DNA from: Anastrepha obliqua
Taxonomy: Eukaryota; Arthropoda; Insecta; Diptera; Tephritidae
DNA length: 64,000 nucleotides
Assembly: GCF_027943255.1 (NCBI RefSeq)
Contig: NC_072896.1
Span: forward strand, 122,915,879-122,979,878
Reading direction: 5' to 3'
Below the pieces are notes generated by a model. That model did no database searches. It was not told the origin of the DNA and worked only from the letters and a program-made list of their open reading frames with translations. Shown here piece after piece: positions 43,539 to 61,074 of the stretch; the stretch's first letter is position 1, and each line of letters opens with the position of its first letter. The translations under genes were made by a program, and so were the position numbers.

Positions 43539-46500
43539 TAAACAGTGCCACGCAAGGTTCAATAAACTGCATGGATCACCCTGCAGACGATTATGGAGGA
43601 ACCCGAATTAAGTGGTAAGAAAATGAAAAGAAATAGAAGAAAATATTACGAATGTGTGTAGAAATGAAGGCGAATTATGGTAAATGATCGATGAATTTTT
43701 TTATGAGGAAGTAAAAGTGGAGCAGACCAAAAAAAAAAATAATAATTCCAAAAATCAACAATATTTAAAGTCACTTGAAACTTCCACTTTATGATATTAT
43801 AATTCACTGTGCTATAAAAAAGCATACCCAAAAAAATCTACAAATTAAGATTAAAAAGATCAAAGTTTTGATGAAATTTTGAAAATTTGTTAAAATTCCA
43901 TATAAAGTTTAACACTTTGCGTTATATGGAACTATATTTTTATAGACAAATAGAGGTGTGTCTAAGATTTTACAGCGGGGTGTATTTTGGAAGGAATCGT
44001 AGGAGAACGAATTAATTGTGGTTAGGGCATGTACACGCAAGGATATTTATTAGTATTATTAAGTGTGCATATTTAAAGGAAAAAAGAAATTATTTAATGT
44101 ATTTTCTTGCCGTACAATAAGCACACGCTTACTCCCAGATAAACCTGAACCACTTCTTTAAGTGAAACAAGCAACGTTGTTTATTCCTTCCGGTTAATGA
44201 TTTATTAATGGTATTTGGCTTCTGGAAGCGTTAATACCACTTAACCAATATTTGGAAAAAACCTTCGACAAACTCACTAATTGCGGTTGCTCTCGAAAAA
44301 TGTGCAAGTGTTTACTTTATTTTTAATTGGGTTATGAAAAGTGAAAAGCGCATTCGCATACTTCAGCTATTTCGTGGCAATCAGCAAACCCAATTATTAC
44401 AGCACTTATTATTTATTTAGATATTTTTTATGAGCAGCTTTTTCATGGCAGAAATGCACTCGGATGCTTACCCTTGCCTGCTGAGGGGCGACTGCTATTA
44501 GGTAAAACTTTATGAGCATAAAAAAGCACTTTATTTTCAAATTAGTTAATAACCAAGAAGTACGAGAAAAAAGATGCCTTCAATGTTTTCGATTTGTAAT
44601 TGGGGGACTGCGGAAATGGTGACTACAGGCTATGGTTCTCTATATCATTGGACGTTTTCTATTTAATATATGACTTCAGATAAACTTTATACATTTTATC
44701 TAAAATATATTTATTTACTTTAAATCAGACCATTTTTATTTAAATATAGAATTTTCGCTCAATTTATAAATTTTAATTCATGTTTATTTTTACTATGCGA
44801 TTAGCTGTTTTTCCCACTCGCAAATTCTTAAAAATAAAAACTTGCAACTTCCCCTCAAAATGAAATTCCATTTTGTTCTCTCACTCTCCCCTACTTTGTA
44901 AGTTTTTGAATAATGTAGCAAATGCGCCTTGGTTTATAATGTCCAATGCAGGCAGAAGTTCATATGAAGAATAAATTTATTTGGAACGCATCCTGTTAAC
45001 ATCTCTTTAATATGGTTACTCTTAATATTTTAATTAAACACTTAGTAATCCTTTCGCAATGTATATGTGTACATACAAATTCATATGTACGTGTGCATAG
45101 ATACAAATATAAGTAGGCAACTTTTCAACTACCTTAAATTTTTCACAAAAATCCAGCTGCCTAATCAGCATAACCACCCAACCAGTTCACCTGTCAATGA
45201 TCTCACGTTCCTTTGTTTGTTGTTGATTCCCAACTTAATATGCCTGCTTAAGGAACAGTGTGAAAGGTGCACATATTTACAGCATCATAAGCGGTGTGAA
45301 ACTTACAGCACCTGCTAAGCCTTTCTTCTCCACAGCGGGTGGGTAATTTGCCTTTATTCAAATGCTACTAACAACAACGTTCTAGAACATTAAAAGCTAT
45401 GTATGCTAGCAGCCTGCCCTCCTTCTTATCTTTATTAATCATTATTATTTCAAGAATTATCATTATTATTATTATAATCATTATTGTTATTGTCTCTATG
45501 ATAACAAACTCATTAGAAACCATCTCCTCGCCCAACCCACAGAGTCGTTGAACACAACAGAGTTGCCGGTGATATGCTAGTTAACACCACAGAGATGACA
45601 TCGCGTGCTTACTCACTACACTACACTCATCTGCTACCGCTCAGCCCAACATCAAGTTTAAGAGAATGCTGAAGTCGGCATCTTAACTGTTTCCTGTGCT
45701 GACTAGGCGCACAGACAAAACAGTATTTGCTTTTTCTTCTCTCTTTTAAGCCAAGCACATACTTGTGCACATACACATACATATTTCATTTACTTTCACT
45801 GTATTGCAAGTTCTCGCATTAACCTCGTTTTCAAAGGTTCGATGCCATCGTCCACCACCACTTTATTATCCCAAGTTATTCACAGGCTACTTTAAGTGCT
45901 GCTGCTACCTCTCGTGTGACGCATTTCCCTTTATTCTCCCTTTCATTTAGTTCATCTTAACACAGAAGGCTAGCGAAAGATTTTGTTTGTATACATTTTT
46001 GCAATGCCGTATGCCTGCTTTACGAATTCAATGCGTTAGAAATCTCGGCGCGGTAGGCGTTGTAGCATAAAAATGTAACTGAAGTGGAAAACTGAAAATG
46101 GTCCTTAGCTAGTGGGGCGTTACTTGCTTTCGTAATTATGAGCTGTGAAAAAACTTGCATTTTAATTACGCTACACTATTGACTGTGTGTGTACTTGTAT
46201 GTGCGAGGCTGCTGAAGTTTGTAGCTTCTTAGAATTTGTAAGAAAACTGTAGGATTTGTGGGTGTTGAAAATGGCACAACTGGACTGCTTTTGCCGCTAC
46301 TTCCTGCAGTTGGTCTCGTTGTGAAGTAACTTTGCTTTTGCTCCAAGTGGTAAAAGTAGTTCTCCTTTGATACCCGCGCACACTTGTGCACAAGCGTAGT
46401 ATAATGTTGTTCGCATAACGGTTGTATGTAACGGTGGGCAAAGGAATTAAGGTAGATATAGAGATACAGCACGTAAAGAGCTGTAGAATTACAACTTATT

Positions 46501-47431
46501 GTTAAGTTGCCACAATTTATTTATTTCATATTTAATTTGGATATTTTAAAATTTTAAACTTTATAATTTAAAATTTAAAATTTAAATTAAATAAAATTTA
46601 AAATACAATTTACGAAATAAAATAAAAGAATACAAAAAAATATGAAAAGGAATTAAAATATGAAATAAAAAAAATTATAAAAAATAGAACAGCATAAAAT
46701 AAAATAATAAAAAAAAAACAAAACGAAAAGTAATTAAAATGAAAAAAAAGAAAAAAATAAAACTAAGGAAATAATACTACAATAAAAAAATTAAATTTAC
46801 GAAATTTAAAAATATAATAACAAAACCTTATAGAAATTAAAATGCTACATAAAATAAAAAAGACGGAAAATAGTTAAAATATAAAATGAAACAAGTAGGG
46901 GCAAGATAAGTAAAATTATTCCTGCGAAAGCATCACAATAGATATTTTTAACATATTTTATAGCAGACCGTTTAACCTAATCAAAGAGGATTAAAAAAAC
47001 AAAAACAAGTGCGTGTAGCGTAGTACACATAACATAATATAAACTTTCAAGGCACGGCCACGCGTACTGCTACAGCACGCACAATACGATCTCTCTCGCT
47101 CCGATGTATTAGCGTGGCGTTAGAGCTGTGCGCATATATAGCGTCTAACACTACAACGTGCATAGACAAGGCACGCGCATGCGCAATACTGTCTATCCTA
47201 TTCTAACAATTTGTAGCCCTCTTTCGCTCTACTATAGCAGTGCGCTAGTGCTGTACGTTTACGCGTCACTCTCTTTCTCTCTCTGTTATATTCTAACGCT
47301 TTGTATATAATGTATACGTGGTTCTTTCTAGCTCCTACAATACGAGTAACGTCGTACGACTTAGACTAGAGCCTCAGGGTAGGAGTGGGAGAAAAGACAA
47401 AGGACCGCACAAAAGGGAGACGTGAATAGCT
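43539..47431. other. Long gap: AT-rich DNA, a SINE piece, microsatellites
   Basis: 44424-44505 is an internal piece of the SINE (minus orientation; CTTTTTCATGGCAGAAATGC, then GAGGGGCGACTGCTATTAG). 45430-45500 has ATT/ATC repeats. 46500-46870 is almost pure A/T low complexity. 47040-47400 is unusually GC-rich for the window (GCACGGCCACGCGTACTGCT) but shows no frame. No gene is supported. Confidence 0.45.
44424..44505 (-). mobile_element. SINE fragment, copy 3
   Basis: Matches the body of the SINE at 24660-24740 (AGCTTTTTCATGGC, ACTCGG, GGGGCGAC-GCTATTAG). Both ends are missing. Confidence 0.7.
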
Positions 47432-47598
47432 TAAAGTATATCTAAGATATATATGAGGTATAGCTCTCTCTCTCCTTTTCCTCCACGCTATATCTTTTTT
47501 CTCTCTCGCGGAACGAAAATGTCCAAAACGTTGCATGGCCTTGAAATTTTACTCTCCATTCTCGCTCGTCCATCGACGCCTAAGAGGATTTACTTCAA
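47432..47598. repeat. Dispersed pyrimidine-rich repeat
   Basis: Matches 1828-1952 (TATCTAAGA, TAGCTCTCTCTCTCCTTTTC, CATTCTCGCTCGTCCATCGA) apart from a 40-bp extra piece in this copy. It lies directly beside a mariner insertion. Confidence 0.75.
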
Positions 47599-47616
47599 AA
47601 AGAATTAAAAAGAATA

Positions 47617-48475
47617 AATGAAGTGTGGTTAAATTTCAAGGGCCGATGTTGAATGTGAACCACACCTAAACGTCACGTTTTTTTCTGCATTACATTTGAC
47701 ATTTTTTAATTTCAGACTAACTAAATTTGAACCATGGAAAGATACACAATCGAGCAACGCGTTAAAGTTATTCAGGCTTATTATGAAAACGAGTGTTCAA
47801 ATCAAAATGCATATCGCGCACTTCGTGATTCGTGATGAGGCACATTTTCACCTCAGTGGATTCGTCAATAAGCAGAATTGCCGCATTTGGGCGAATGATA
47901 ATCCAAGAGTGATTGCCGAAAAACCAATGCACCCACAAAGAGTGACTGTTCGGTGCGGTTTATGGGCCGGCGGCATCATTGGGCCGTATTTTATTCAAAA
48001 CGAGGCCGGTCAGGCAGTTACTGTGAATAGTGTTCGCTATCGTGAGATGCTAACGAGCTTTTTATGGACCGAATTGGAAGATATGAATGTGGACGATATA
48101 TGGTTTCAACCGGACGGCACCACTTGTCACAATCTCACGTCGCGACGATGTTAATTGGCCGCCAAGATCATGTGATTTGACACCGTTGGACTTCTTTCTT
48201 TGAGGTTATTTGAAAGAAAAGGTGTACGTCGATAAGCCAGCAATAATTCAAGAGCTAAATGATGAGATAATTCGGCACATTAACGGCATAGAACCTCAAT
48301 TATGCCTCAGCGCCATCGAAAATTTGGACCATCGGATAGAGGTGTGCCGCCGAGGCCGTAATTACGTAATTGAGCCATATTAGTATTATCATAATAAAGA
48401 GAAATGACAATAATTTCCTAAAAAAATTGTATTTTATTCAAAATCAACACCGGCCCTTGAAACTTAACCACCCTT
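47617..48475 (+). mobile_element. DD41D mariner, internally deleted copy
   Basis: The ends are GTGTGGTTAAATTTCAAGGG and, opposite strand, AAGGGTGGTTAAGTTTCAAG. The right TA is 48476-48477. At about 860 bp, it has lost most of the N-terminal half and a piece after the second catalytic Asp. It is of the same family as 56453-57753, with near-identical coding stretches. Confidence 0.87.
47734..48381 (+). pseudogene. Deleted DD41D transposase
   Basis: It starts MERYTIEQRVKVIQAYYENE (47734) and runs to YRALRD. It then passes directly, with a frame change, to IRDEAHFHLSGFVNKQNCRI. IWFQPDGTTCHN (Gln-Pro where others have Gln-Gln or Gln-Asp) is followed by another deletion, then NWPPRSCDLTPLDFFL, a TGA stop, and GYLKEKVYVDKPA. 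The TGA in DFFL-stop-GY is shared with the copy at 57.4 kb. Confidence 0.85.
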
Positions 48476-53457
<4,982 letters not shown>

Positions 53458-53558
53458 ATGATTTACATATCTAATTTATAGATTATTTGGAATCTCCGCT
53501 TATCGTCACGAACAATTGAATGGGTTTTATTGATTTAACAGGCTATGTATATGCATGA

Positions 53559-53568
53559 AATAAATAAA
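53559..53568 (+). terminator. Poly(A) signals of the maltase-like gene (short form)
   Basis: Overlapping AATAAATAAA lies 102 bases after the stop in the last exon 53391-53457, consistent with an mRNA ending here. Confidence 0.6.
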
Positions 53569-54655
53569 AGCAAAATCATGTAAAATTTTAAATCAAATGA
53601 GTTGGTCATTTATAGTCTGATGGGTAATTAAAAGGCTCGCCAAGTCTGGGTATAATTTTATGTTTTTGCACCTGCCGCATCGAAGGCAGTCAAAATTAAC
53701 TTTGTGGCCTGAAAGTCATTAAATATTTTGTGTCGTTTTCATTGGCCAGCAATTAGTTTAATGTATTAAGTTTTTTGTGGTTCCAGCTGGTACACAACCC
53801 CTCCTCCGCCTTTAATATGTTTAATAAATTGCTTTCAATGAAAACAAGCTGCAGTTGCTAGTAAATCAAAGTGACGGCGTGTGCCGGTTTTGATGACGTC
53901 AAACTTCTTGCCGAAGACTTGGCAGCTAGCCAAATGTAGCCGACAAGTAAAAAGGCTAAGTGTCCCAAACGTACCTACATACCTCCATATGTTGCACTTA
54001 AGCACAAATACATAAGCGCATTTTAAGGCCACCAGCGGTGTGTGAGTCTGTGCGTTTTTCGGTGACTCCGCCATGTCTACGGTGATAATTTTTCATTTGC
54101 TGTATTTTCTATGACTTAAGTGCAGTTTCTTCCCTATTTTTGTATTAAGTACTACGTGGCAGCAAATGTCACTCAAATTGCTTCAAAGAAGATTAATTTA
54201 ACTGATTTTTCTGACTGTTAAATGACTACATAAAATGACTGCTCTTCAACTGGAAGCCATGTTCCACTGACATCAAGTGCCGGCTGAGGATAATTCAATG
54301 CTGCACTCACGGATTTTTGTTTAAGCAGTGACACAGATTTACGGCTTTTAAGACAATCCGTCTTTTTTATGTACCCCATTAGTGGCAGCAAATTTGAAAT
54401 GAAGTTAATGCCTTGAATGAATTTGATGGAGTGCTTTGTGTGATAGTTAACATGAATGCATTTTCTTCATTATTGACGGACCAACGAATTTTTTTTTGAT
54501 ACTTGTGTTTATGTGCGTATATATTTGCATTTTTGATAATTTGTTTTCGTTGAGGGTGTAATGTATTTTCGTCCAATTTTTCAACTAATGCTCAAAAGTT
54601 GTTTTTATTTAATTTTAAATCTAGAATTTTTCTAATAATTCTAACGAATATGTAC
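53569..54655. other. Gap after the maltase-like gene (possible long intron)
   Basis: No other maltase exon is seen here. If the downstream exon at 58657 belongs to this gene, this stretch is intronic in the long form. Confidence 0.4.
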
Positions 54656-54985
54656 TAGGTGCGCAACTAAGTTCTCGCTGTTTTTTTTTGAAAAAATTGT
54701 TTTTGGCCTTCCTTCACGCGGACGGTCGTCAACATTAAAATCACCGTCTTTGAAGCGACGGAACCAATCTCGGCACGTTGCTTCACTTAAAGCAACATCT
54801 CCATAAACTTTTTGTAGCTCTCGATGTGCTTCGCCGCCATTTTTTTTCAAATGAAAGAGGATGTTTATTCGGCACAAAATCAGACATCTTCACAAAACCA
54901 AAAGTTTATGATACCAAAATAAAATCACTAATGTGTCGAAGCAGTTTGTTTACCATATGTCAGCGGGCACTTAGTTGCGCACCTA
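54656..54985 (-). mobile_element. Short, internally deleted mellifera-type mariner
   Basis: The ends share TAGGTGCGCAACTAAGT (left from 54656; right, opposite strand, ending about 54985). At 330 bp it keeps only the transposase N-terminus (54877-54700, minus): FHLKKNGGEAHRELQKVYG and RDWFRRFKDGDFNVDD. It is effectively a MITE derived from a mariner. Confidence 0.87.
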
Positions 54986-56452
54986 TAGAAGTTTTTTGAA
55001 TTTTATATAAAACATGAAACTTTGTGTATTAAGGTTTTTGTAATATTTTTTTATATATTACAAAAAATAATATTAAATAGTTTTAAAGTCTTTGCTAGAA
55101 AAAAATATCTATCTAATTATATAAATTCAGGGGTTGCATACGTCCAGCAGTGCCAAAAATGCGATAAAAGAAAAGCTGTTTTTAGTATCTCTTCTTCAAT
55201 AAAAAAAATATAAAAAAAATTTATGTATTGTTTATTAGTACTTAAACTTAAAAAAAATTATTTTAATTTGTAAAATAAAGTCGTAGTTATATTCAGTCAA
55301 GCCTGATTTTTGAATTTCGAAAAATTTTGCAATTTACAGCATTTAAAAAAAAGTATGCGTCTTACGTCATAAATGTCACACTTTAATTATGTATATACAA
55401 TTTTTAAATAAAAATATCAAAAATAAAATCTATAGAGAACACACTTTCGGATATTTAAAAAAAAAACTGCATTGAAAAATATTAAAAACTGTATGAGTTA
55501 TCATGCATACCATGCCGGAAAAGTAGTTTCGAGAAAAACGAGTTTAAAGTTTGAGGTACAGTAGCGCGCGGGCCGCTTTCTACCTAGTTAATGGGCTGTA
55601 GAAGCTATAATATTCTGAAATATAATTTCACAGTATATTTAAGATAGAAAAGTTTAGCAAAATGATTGTGTTGTTATTGTTGTGACCACCTGTGTATGCA
55701 ACTAATCACAATACTTATTGAAGAACTTGTTTCTATTACGTTCTCCAATATGAATTATTGGAAATGATTATTATTAAGAAAAAAAAAAACAATAATACAA
55801 TCTCATAATATTATTTGAAGAGCAGCACTAGCGACTGCGGCTTTTGACTTAAATGAAATTATAAATAATTGCAAACTCAAATCATCACCAGCAGACTAAT
55901 ATCTCTTCCACTTTTTACTAAAGCAACTGCTGACTACTATCTGAACCTCAATATTTTTTCTTGCATTGTGTTTGCGGGTATGAGGAATTTTAATCCACCG
56001 AATGCATCATCAAAGCTACCGTCAAGGCAGTGGTAGGTCATGGGACTAAAGAACTGCCCTTCGATTGGAACTGTCTCTCACCCTGGAATCGCTTTCGCAT
56101 TACTTCAGAGTGGCGTTCAATCTTTCTCATTTCAAGATCAGTGGTTGTGGGCCTGCGTCCAGGTCCCGCTTTTTCATTCGGAGTGTGTTTTCCGTGAATC
56201 CACTGATAATTTCCCACGTTTTTGTCTGTCTAGCATTTGTCGGCTACATTTTCGGTGTTTATATGACCGACTGCATTTTCCTACGTTCGACGTCCTTATT
56301 CCCAATGCATTAACTACCAATATTAGTGCAAAGTTATGGTGGATAGTTTTCAGTAAGGAATTTAAAGTTTTAATAAAAAGTATAGACAATTTTAATATTT
56401 TATTTTTTATTAAATATTTTTGTTAATAATATTTGTTTCTGCATTTTTAATA
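54986..56452. other. Gap, nothing recognised
   Basis: 55980-56345 is less AT-rich. Its minus strand gives GPGRRPTTTDLEMRKIERH-like phrases between stops, perhaps a dead transposon gene, but I cannot name it. Confidence 0.35.
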
Positions 56453-57753
56453 AAAGGTGGTTAAATTTTAAGGGCCGATATTAAATGTAAACCATACCTA
56501 AACGTCAAGTCTTTTTCTGCATTTCATTTGACATTTTTTAATTTCAGACTAACTCAATTTGAATCATAGAAAGATACATAATCGAGCAACGCGTTAAAGT
56601 TATTCAGGTTTATTATGAAAACTGGCGTTCAAATCAAAATGCACATCGCGCACTTCGTGACTTTTTCGGTCAATTTAATCGTCCAAATATGCGTACAATC
56701 GGAAAAACTATGCAAAAGTTTGAGCAAACCGGGTCTGTAGAAGATGTGAAAATACCAGTGCATGCTCGTACAGCTCGTACTGCAGAAAATATTGCTGCTG
56801 TTCGCGATAGTGTGGTTGAAGAGCCGTCCACCTCAACTCGTCCGTCCAATTGCACCTTTCACGCTCGTCGTTGATGAACATTATGTATAAAGACTTGTAT
56901 TTACACACTTACAAGGTGCAATTGACTCTAGAATTAAAGCCTCTTGACCATTTCAAGGGTCGTTAATGGTCAGAATGGTGGCAGGAAAGGGCAACAGTGA
57001 ATGACCGATTTTCGAAGAAAATCATTTTCAGTGATGAGGCACATTTTCACCTCAGTGGATTCGTCAATAAGCAGAATTGCCGCATTTGGGCGAATGATAA
57101 TCCAAGAGTGATTGCCAAAAAGCCAATGCACCCACAAAGAGTGACTGTTCGGTGCGGTTTATGGGCCGGCGGCATCATTGGGCCGTATTTTTTCCAAAAT
57201 GAGGCCGGTCTGGCAGTTACTGTGAATAGTGTTCGCTATCGTGAGATGATAACGAACTTTTTATGGCCCGAATTGGAAGATATGGATGTGGACGATATGT
57301 GGCTTCAACGGTGGACGGTGCCCACTTGTCACACAGCTAACGAAACAATGACTCTTTTGCGCGAAAAATTTGATGGCCGAATAATCTCACGTCGCGGCGA
57401 TGTCAATTGGCCGCCAAGATCATGTGATTTGACACCGTTGGACTTTTTTCTTTGAGGTTATTTGAAAGAAAAGGTGTACGTCGATAAGCCAGCAACAATT
57501 CAATAGCTAAAGGATGAGATAATTCGGCACATTAACGGCATAGAACCTCAATTATGCCTCAGCGCCATCGAAAATTTGGACCATCGGATGGAGGTGTCCC
57601 GCCGAGGCCACCGAGGCTAGTTAGCCCATATTTTGTCCCATGCATAATTGAGCCATACAAGTATTATCATAATAAAGAGAAATGACAATAATTTCTTAAA
57701 AAAATTGCATTTAATTAAAAATCAACACCGGCCCTTGAAACTTAACCACCCCT
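56453..57753 (+). mobile_element. Full-length but decayed DD41D mariner, about 1.30 kb
   Basis: The ends are AAAGGTGGTTAAATTTTAAG and, opposite strand, AGGGGTGGTTAAGTTTCAAG. TA occurs at 56451-56452 and 57754-57755. It belongs to the same family as 47617-48475. It lies between the two alternative last exons of the maltase-like gene. Confidence 0.88.
56568..57620 (+). pseudogene. Decayed DD41D transposase
   Basis: The start codon is ATA where the sister copy has ATG (56568). The frame then gives RVKVIQVYYENWRSNQNAHR and GQFNRPNMRTIGKTMQKF. It is shifted near 56850, and restarts at NDRFSKKIIFSDEAHFHLSG. The second catalytic motif is scrambled (LQRWTVPTCHTA for FQQDGATCHTA). NWPPRSCDLTPLDFFL is followed by TGA, as in the 47.6-kb copy, and another stop follows. 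Several independent lesions show it is inactive. Confidence 0.88.
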
Positions 57754-58656
57754 TATAAGCCTAAAAAGCGACTATGATATATAAAGAGAAAAATAAATAA
57801 ATTGCTGCCGGAAGTGCGCCAGTTCACAGGGAAGCAAATCAGTGAATTTCACGCCGTTAGCAGAATTTGCAAATCATTCAGCTCAGTTCGTGGCAAATTT
57901 TTCGCAAGGACGTAAGCTTCTTCTTCATCTTCTTCTTCCTGACTAACACGATGAACGCTGAAGCAATTTTAACTGAGTTGAGATCTAAGTTTATATCCCC
58001 ACAATACCAATCACTGCCCATTTAACTTCGAAAATTAAGCCTCTTCATTATTTGACTCAAAACACAAGCTTTATAAGGAAGAAAATGCTCAACATTGTTT
58101 GCAAAAAAAAAAATAAAAATAAAGCTAGTTTTGAGCGACCTTACACTTATACTTTATTACTATAAAGCTTTAAAATTTCGTACATCTTATGACAACTTTT
58201 TGAAATTTATTAAATATTTGTGAAATTTACACAAAGTTTGGAACTTTGATTTATGAAGTTAATTTTATTTAATTAAAAATATTTTTATGAAAAATTAAGG
58301 AAAAAAATTTAGCATAAAAAATATTGCGAAAAATATTACATATCTACACATATACACAAGCAAGTTGCAGAAATAATCTCTTGTCTGATTTTGTGCCTCA
58401 CAAATAACCAGAAAAAAATGTTATGATAATTTATTACTTCATATTGCTTTATACTATTTCACCAATTTTTTGCATTTGCTTAATCATTCTCTATCAGCCA
58501 ATTTCTTTCTTCCCACATATGTATTTCATTTTCCATACAATAAACCTTTGTCTCAGATTAACTACTTAAATTAACACTTTCCCCACCTCCACTACAATTC
58601 AAAATGTGGAATTGAAAACTTTTAAATTATAATTACTTTTTTCTTTGTATGCACAG
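57754..58656. other. Gap before the downstream maltase exon
   Basis: 57915-57950 has CTTCTT repeats. No upstream maltase exons are seen here, which matters for the interpretation of the exon at 58657. The pyrimidine-rich TTTTTTCTTTGTATGCACAG directly precedes that exon. Confidence 0.45.
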
Positions 58657-58995
58657 CGTACAGCTGCACCCGAATGCCACCTTTTCGTTGGCCGCTTACG
58701 AAGGTATTGTTTTTGGCTTAAGTTCACCTGTGGCGGTGCTCAATGCCAGAGCGTAAGTAGTGGAAGAGTGCAAAAGTTGTTAGTAAAGTCCTTAATAAGT
58801 TTTAATTTCTCCGCAATTCTCCAACATTTTTATTATCACAGTCACAGACGCACCGTTATAAGGTTATTAATTAAATCGGTGAGCATCATTTTGGTCGCAT
58901 TGTTTGTGCACCGAACGTCAACGAAAAAGTGGACTCAGCTGCGTTGTTGGGATCGTCTGGACAGGCGTAACAAGGAAAGCAGATTTCGTGGGTAA
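58657..58995 (+). CDS. Alternative or orphan 3' exons of a maltase, with hydrophobic tail
   Basis: After an acceptor at 58656 the frame reads VQLHPNATFSLAAYEGIVFG, the typical last segment of a GH13 maltase. It corresponds to LPADALALAPYEGLVCMIG in the exon at 53391. The exon needs exactly the phase left by 53314. Unspliced it stops at 58754-58756, where the stop overlaps a strong donor (GTAAGT, 58753). If spliced to the acceptor at 58841 it continues from HRRTVIRLLIKS through VSIILVALFVH, a hydrophobic segment, into a basic tail (LRCWDRLDRRNKESRFRG) ending at 58995. Either this is an alternative end of the 50.7-kb gene, giving a membrane-held form, or it is the last piece of a second maltase whose remainder was lost. 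Phase, homology and the absence of other exons favour the first. Confidence 0.6.
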   Translation, partial: RTAAPECHLFVGRLRRYCFWLKFTCGGAQCQSVSSGRVQKLLVKSLISFNFSAILQHFYYHSHRRTVIRLLIKSVSIILVALFVHRTSTKKWTQLRCWDRLDRRNKESRFRG

Positions 58996-61074
58996 ATTTG
59001 TTAATTTGGTGAAATTAGTTTTACGCCGTGGCCAGTTTATCATTAAGTTGACAGAGGTTTGTTGGAAATAAAATAAAATATGTCTGTTTGTGATATCTTA
59101 AATGCGCCTGGCTGTGTGTTGTAATTTAACTGTTGCGAAAATTCAATTAGTTAAGATAAGTGGCTGAGGCAATGAAATGAAAATAAAGCAGATAATCATG
59201 AAGAAATGGTGTTTATTTGTGAAAGACAAGGATGCTTGGTGCAACATTTTGGACTTGTAAAATTTTAGTTCCGTTCAGTAACAGCTGGAAGAACACAGTT
59301 GATAAATTTACAGAGTAAAACTATAGAAAAGAGATGGTAACTCGCCTATGCGAGTTTTTTTCTCCTTTTATTGCTTCCTGGTAAAAGGTAAGAAGCGGTG
59401 CTTTGTCTGTGAGGTAAATATTATTAGGAAAAAATTACCTTTACACAGGTCAAATGAAGATTAGGCTTACCTGAAATGAGAGATAAATTTAAAAATAATT
59501 AGTAAGATATTAATTGAGTTGTATACGTAAAATAGAGAATAAATAAATTTTATTATCGAACTTAAAAAGAAAAACTGTGGCGCAATAAAAAATTCATATA
59601 TTTAAAAATTCATATATTGTAAAATCGACATTAAAGATTTTATTCATTTTTAGAAGCGTTGTAAAATTGCACTTGGTGTGCTAAAAGGATGATAATGAGC
59701 TAAAATCCAAATAAGAAAAATGTATTTCATTTGTTTTATCAACTTAAATTTTAAACTTTTTGTACATGTATGGCCTGATATATCCTTGGCCACAAGTATA
59801 TTAACGTTTTTTTAATTTTTAATCCATTTTATACCTCAGTGTTCTGTGCATATTTTGTATTTGTAAATCCAACAATTTTCTGATGTAAAATGTTCGCTTA
59901 TTCTATCAGTATTTCTATGCTCTGCTATTCATAGTATTCGTAGCACCAACTGTGTTAAGTGGAAGAGTAGAAAGCAAAATTATTTTGCACTAACAATGGA
60001 CGAAAGCAGTAACTCACTTAAAATTAATTTTCACCCATTAACGAGAACAAATACTCATCCTACGCAACAAATTTTTATACGCATTAATTGCGCAAAAGCT
60101 TCACTATCTGCAAATTCCATTAAAAGTCGGTAATGTTGTCATGGCAAGAATAACAGCGCAAACAATGGCAAATAACATGAAAAATATTTTACTGTAACTT
60201 AGCATTAACCCAAACTGCTGGGGTAAGGAAATTATCTGTGGGTGGGAATTAAGTTGAAAACCCCTCCACTGCTACATCGTTACTGGCGCATCACTAAATG
60301 CGCTCAATAAAATATTGCATTCTTTATTACTCTTTATTATAAAGTCTTAGCAGCAGGAGCGTACAGGATAGACCCTAAGATGAGCTACGACGCAGGTATG
60401 TAAGAGCGAAAGTGGAGATGATACTTGCGCTGAGGTGAAGCGAACTTGGGAAATGTGCAAAGGAAATTGTGGGTGAAGGAGTGCAACTCTTAATGTGCAG
60501 CAATGACAATGTATTTAAAGTTAAACGAGTTGAAGTTTTTGCTGCACACATACACAGTGACGGCATTGGCAGCGGCTGCCAACTGTTCACATTTCACTTT
60601 TATTAACTACGTTGCAGCAAGCGCGAATAATTTTAAGCGAGTTACAAAAGCTGCAGTCGAAAAACTATTTTTCTTCCCAACTCACGAAAAGTGTAAAAGA
60701 CCTAAAATATGCACTGGAAAGGAAGAAAATCGAGATAAAAGGGTAAGTATGAGTATGCGTAGTTTATTCTGGCGCAGGCAGTGCAATAAATTTATGCGTG
60801 GGTGGGTACACGGCAGTGTTGGTGAATTTCAATCACGCGCGCGATTTTATCACGTTTCAGCATTTCAGTGCACGCGTTCCAACTCACTTATGCGCGTAAG
60901 TGTTTGTGGTAAGGTGCTGGTGCTTGCAGACCCGCTAATGAGTTTGAGCGGTAAGGATGGCGAAGGTGTGCGCTACGCGTGACGGATTGTCGACCAGCTA
61001 GCAGTGCAGCGAGGTGGGTTTCATATGCATATACATACAGTCTGGCGCAAAAGTTTAAGGTGACTGCATAAGTA
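58996..61074. other. Gap without a supported gene
   Basis: The 159-codon plus-strand frame at 60503-60982 contains a strong donor-like GGTAAGTATG at 60741 but no domain. It could hold a first exon, or nothing. Confidence 0.35.

Noticed and set aside
46500..46870. Possible matrix attachment or origin-like A/T tract
   Set aside because: Low complexity alone is not evidence of function.
56040..56426. 128-codon plus-strand frame
   Set aside because: No recognisable domain; overlapping frames on both strands are open. Possibly part of an unnamed dead transposon.
53458..58656. A second complete maltase gene upstream of the exon at 58657
   Set aside because: No frame here encodes the GH13 barrel motifs, so only the terminal exon is supported.
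60503..60982. 159-codon plus-strand frame
   Set aside because: No domain or signal peptide. A donor-like GGTAAGTATG inside suggests that at most its first part could be an exon.
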